Assembly (NCBI GenBank): GCA_004195045.1
Contig: SGBC01000001.1
Span: forward strand, 682,001 to 746,000
Reading direction: 5' to 3'
Length of the DNA: 64,000 nt
Source: Candidatus Acididesulfobacter guangdongensis
GTDB lineage: Bacteria; SZUA-79; Acidulodesulfobacterales; Acidulodesulfobacteraceae
The position numbers and the translations under genes were made by a program. The notes beneath the pieces are model-generated. The model worked only from the letters and a program-made list of their open reading frames with translations. It was not told the DNA's origin and ran no database searches. How positions within the stretch are numbered: position 1 is the first letter of the stretch; each line of letters begins with the position of its first letter. Shown in pieces: positions 62,286-64,000 of the stretch.

Positions 62286-63293
62286 ATGAATGCAATTAAT
62301 AATACTGAAGATGCTTGCGATAACCATAACAGCCATGTTTCAAATTGCCTGATATGCGGAAGCAAATTACAATATCTGCAATCTTCTAAGGAATTGACCT
62401 GTTTTTACTGCGGAAAAAAAGAAAAATCAAATATTGTCTGCGCAAATGACGAATCGCATTACGTCTGCGATGATTGTCATAGTATCTCTTCAATTAATTA
62501 TATTAAAGAATTTGTTATAAATACTGTCATCGAAAATCCTTTTGAAATTGCATTGTCTATATTAGAAAATAAAGACATTCCAATGCTTGGATGTCATCAT
62601 TGCTATATTTTAACCGGTTCAGTTCTTGCAAGTTTGAAAAATAAAAAGCTTTTTAATATAGGCAATGAGGATATAGAAGAGGCTTTTTTCAGATTATCGA
62701 AACAGGCTGTAGGAGGCTATTGCGGACTAAGCGGCGTGTGCGGAATTGTCCCTGCCTGCGGTGTTATTTATTCCATTTTAACGGGGGCGGTTTGCGGCAA
62801 AGATATTGAGCAAAAAATTACTATGGGTTTAACATCGGCTGTTTCAAATGCCATTTATGAACTCACAGGACCTTCATGCTGCAAAGCATATATGTTTAAA
62901 GCTCTTGAAATTATCATTACCGATATTTACAGGGATTTCGGAGAAGTCATTTCCGGTAAAGATTTTGAAATAAAATGCGGTTTTGTCGAATTACATCCTC
63001 ACGGGTGCAGAAAAGAGAAATGTCCTTATTATTCAGGCGTAATATTTAACTATAATAATAATGAATTTTCTTGCATATCGGCAGCCGCTGCGGAAAACAA
63101 AAATTCATTAATCTCAACTTCTTCAAATTTATTATCTGCTTCGTCTTTATCCGCTTTATCCGCGGCTGATTTAAATGCCGGTTCGCCGGTTGTCCCAGAA
63201 CAGTTTGAAAAACAGCTTGAAAACAATAAACTCAATGCCGTAAAATATACGTTTGGCGAAAATAAGGTAAAAGCTGACAGCGCTCCATGCTGA
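62286..63293 (+). CDS. DUF5714-type cysteine-rich protein
   Basis: 335 aa from ATG 62286. The N-terminus has two Cys pairs of zinc-ribbon type (CLICGSKLQY.. LTCFYCGKK) and CANDESHYVCDDCHS. The body contains LGCHHCYILTGS, GGYCGLSGVCGIVPACG and GPSCCKAYMFKAL, then HPHGCRKEKCPYYSG, more than 15 cysteines in fixed spacing. This is the DUF5714 family, often near radical-SAM or corrinoid-linked genes in anaerobes; its function is not established. The last 60 residues are Ser/Ala/Asn-rich and unconserved in appearance. Cytoplasmic. Confidence 0.72.
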   Translation: MNAINNTEDACDNHNSHVSNCLICGSKLQYLQSSKELTCFYCGKKEKSNIVCANDESHYVCDDCHSISSINYIKEFVINTVIENPFEIALSILENKDIPMLGCHHCYILTGSVLASLKNKKLFNIGNEDIEEAFFRLSKQAVGGYCGLSGVCGIVPACGVIYSILTGAVCGKDIEQKITMGLTSAVSNAIYELTGPSCCKAYMFKALEIIITDIYRDFGEVISGKDFEIKCGFVELHPHGCRKEKCPYYSGVIFNYNNNEFSCISAAAAENKNSLISTSSNLLSASSLSALSAADLNAGSPVVPEQFEKQLENNKLNAVKYTFGENKVKADSAPC

Positions 63294-63332
63294 GGCGCTA
63301 AATAAAGCCTGAGTTCAGGTTCTTCTATAATA

Positions 63333-63647
63333 ATGGGAATGAATAAAATAATAGAAGTAGAGGTAAAGACTGGTTCAAAATTTAAAAAATTTGAAATCAT
63401 AGAAAACGGCGGCAAAATTTGCAGCAGCAATAATAATAATAATAATTATGATAACAATAATAACAATAATGATATAACTGAAAATGTAGATAAAATTAAA
63501 CTTTATATTACTGAGCGTCCTATAAACAATAAGGCTAATGAAGCTATAATTAAATATCTTTCAGAAATATTTAATACGCCGAAAAAGAATATTGAAATAA
63601 TTAAAGGGCTAAAGATTAAGAATAAGCTCGTTAAAATTACCTTTTGA
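63333..63647 (+). CDS. DUF167/YggU-family protein
   Basis: 104 aa (start 63333 or ATG 63339). The halves IEVEVKTGSKFKKFEI and LYITERPINNKANEAIIKYL, then KKNIEIIKGLKIKNKLVKI, are the DUF167 fold. Between them is a run of Asn/Asp (about 31-50, AAT repeats) inserted in a loop. Function unknown. Its 3' end overlaps the convergent ATPase gene by 39 bp. Confidence 0.8.
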   Translation: MGMNKIIEVEVKTGSKFKKFEIIENGGKICSSNNNNNNYDNNNNNNDITENVDKIKLYITERPINNKANEAIIKYLSEIFNTPKKNIEIIKGLKIKNKLVKITF

Positions 63648-64000
63648 TAATAAATTGAGAATATGTTTATGGTGTGTAAAGTATATAATCTGTGTTTTCT
63701 TTGATATTTCAGAAAAAATTTTCAAACATTCAAAAGCCCTTTCATCGTCAAAATTCACTAAAGCATCGTCTATTATCATCGGCATCGGTTCATTTGATTC
63801 GATATATTTTTCAAAACTGGCAAGGCGAAGCGAGAGGTAAAGCTGGTCGCAAGTGCCCTCGCTCATACCGCCGACATCTATTTCCTGTATTTCTTCACCG
63901 GCACCTTTCCTTAAACCGACGAGTATAGCCTCGTCCTTTTCTGTATAAGATGTTCTGAGACCTGAAAATGATTTCAATGTCAGAGCCGAAAATATGCGGC
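63609..64000 (-). CDS. YhaN/SbcC-like AAA ATPase, C-terminal part (runs off the window)
   Basis: The frame is open to the window edge (upstream of 63977 it reads RIFSALTLKSFSGLRTSYTE), so this is the end of a long gene. Signature IDVGGMSEGTCDQLYLSLRL is the ABC-type LSxGT loop. MPMIIDDALVNFDDERA is Walker B with the D-loop, and IIYFTHHKHIL the H-loop. These are typical of Rad50/SbcC-like coiled-coil ATPases of the YhaN group, linked to DNA-end handling. Confidence 0.85.
   Translation of the reverse strand, partial: RIFSALTLKSFSGLRTSYTEKDEAILVGLRKGAGEEIQEIDVGGMSEGTCDQLYLSLRLASFEKYIESNEPMPMIIDDALVNFDDERAFECLKIFSEISKKTQIIYFTHHKHILNLLSKGNFNELILNL

Overview
The window is very AT-rich DNA from a Gram-negative (diderm) bacterium. 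TonB/ExbB/ExbD, several TonB-dependent receptors (TBDRs), a TolC-type exporter channel and a porin all require an outer membrane. Copper/silver efflux, an arsenic operon and a Hyf-type membrane complex would suit an acid, metal-rich habitat. A deltaproteobacterial acidophile such as the Sva0485/Acidulodesulfobacterium group is my guess only; no rRNA is present to test it. No tRNA, rRNA or CRISPR array was recognised.

Layout. 0-2 kb: a small unknown gene behind a Pho-like box, a PHP-domain phosphoesterase and a small membrane protein. 2.1-8.1 kb: a CusCBA-like Cu(I)/Ag(I) efflux operon. 8.2-12.1 kb: arsR-arsD-arsA-arsC with no arsenite permease in the window. 13.5-45.4 kb: a large accessory island with a Tat-exported phosphoesterase/phospholipase C, exbB-exbD-tonB, four complete TBDRs, a YncE-like propeller/alkaline phosphatase fusion, a TIG-fold secreted protein and small TPR proteins. 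The island is littered with broken paralogues, toxin-antitoxin debris (MNT/HEPN, VapBC, AbiEii-like), an IS200/IS605 remnant and long repeats. 45.9 kb: a porin. 48-51.8 kb: the conserved ffh-rpsP-rimM-trmD-rplS block. 52-53 kb: acyP and bcp. 53.3-60.4 kb: hyfB-C-E-F-G, with hyfG truncated and lacking its nickel ligands. 60.5-64 kb: a CDF metal exporter, an inverted rplS::acyP chimera, a DUF5714 protein, a DUF167 protein and the end of a YhaN/SbcC-like ATPase.

Main result. Ten sites share one architecture: 4 to 8 head-to-tail 7-mers close to TNTAAYA, one per 11 bp (rarely 10), ending about 9-12 bp before a -10 element. This is the geometry of PhoB/PhoP (OmpR-family) boxes. The sites precede the phosphatase genes, the TonB operon, three TBDR transcription units, one decayed phosphatase copy and the small gene at 316. 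Two almost identical boxes drive no ORF; each is followed within about 90 nt by a strong intrinsic terminator, which predicts a pair of homologous small RNAs. One of them carries CTCCTCC, complementary to the GGAGGAG ribosome-binding site shared by three of the TBDR genes. I read this as a phosphate-starvation regulon: secreted phosphoesterases release phosphate or a phosphorylated ligand, TBDRs powered by the local TonB complex import it, and C/U-rich sRNAs may tune receptor synthesis. One TBDR also has a G9 tract near its start that could switch it on and off by slippage. All functional links are inference from sequence.
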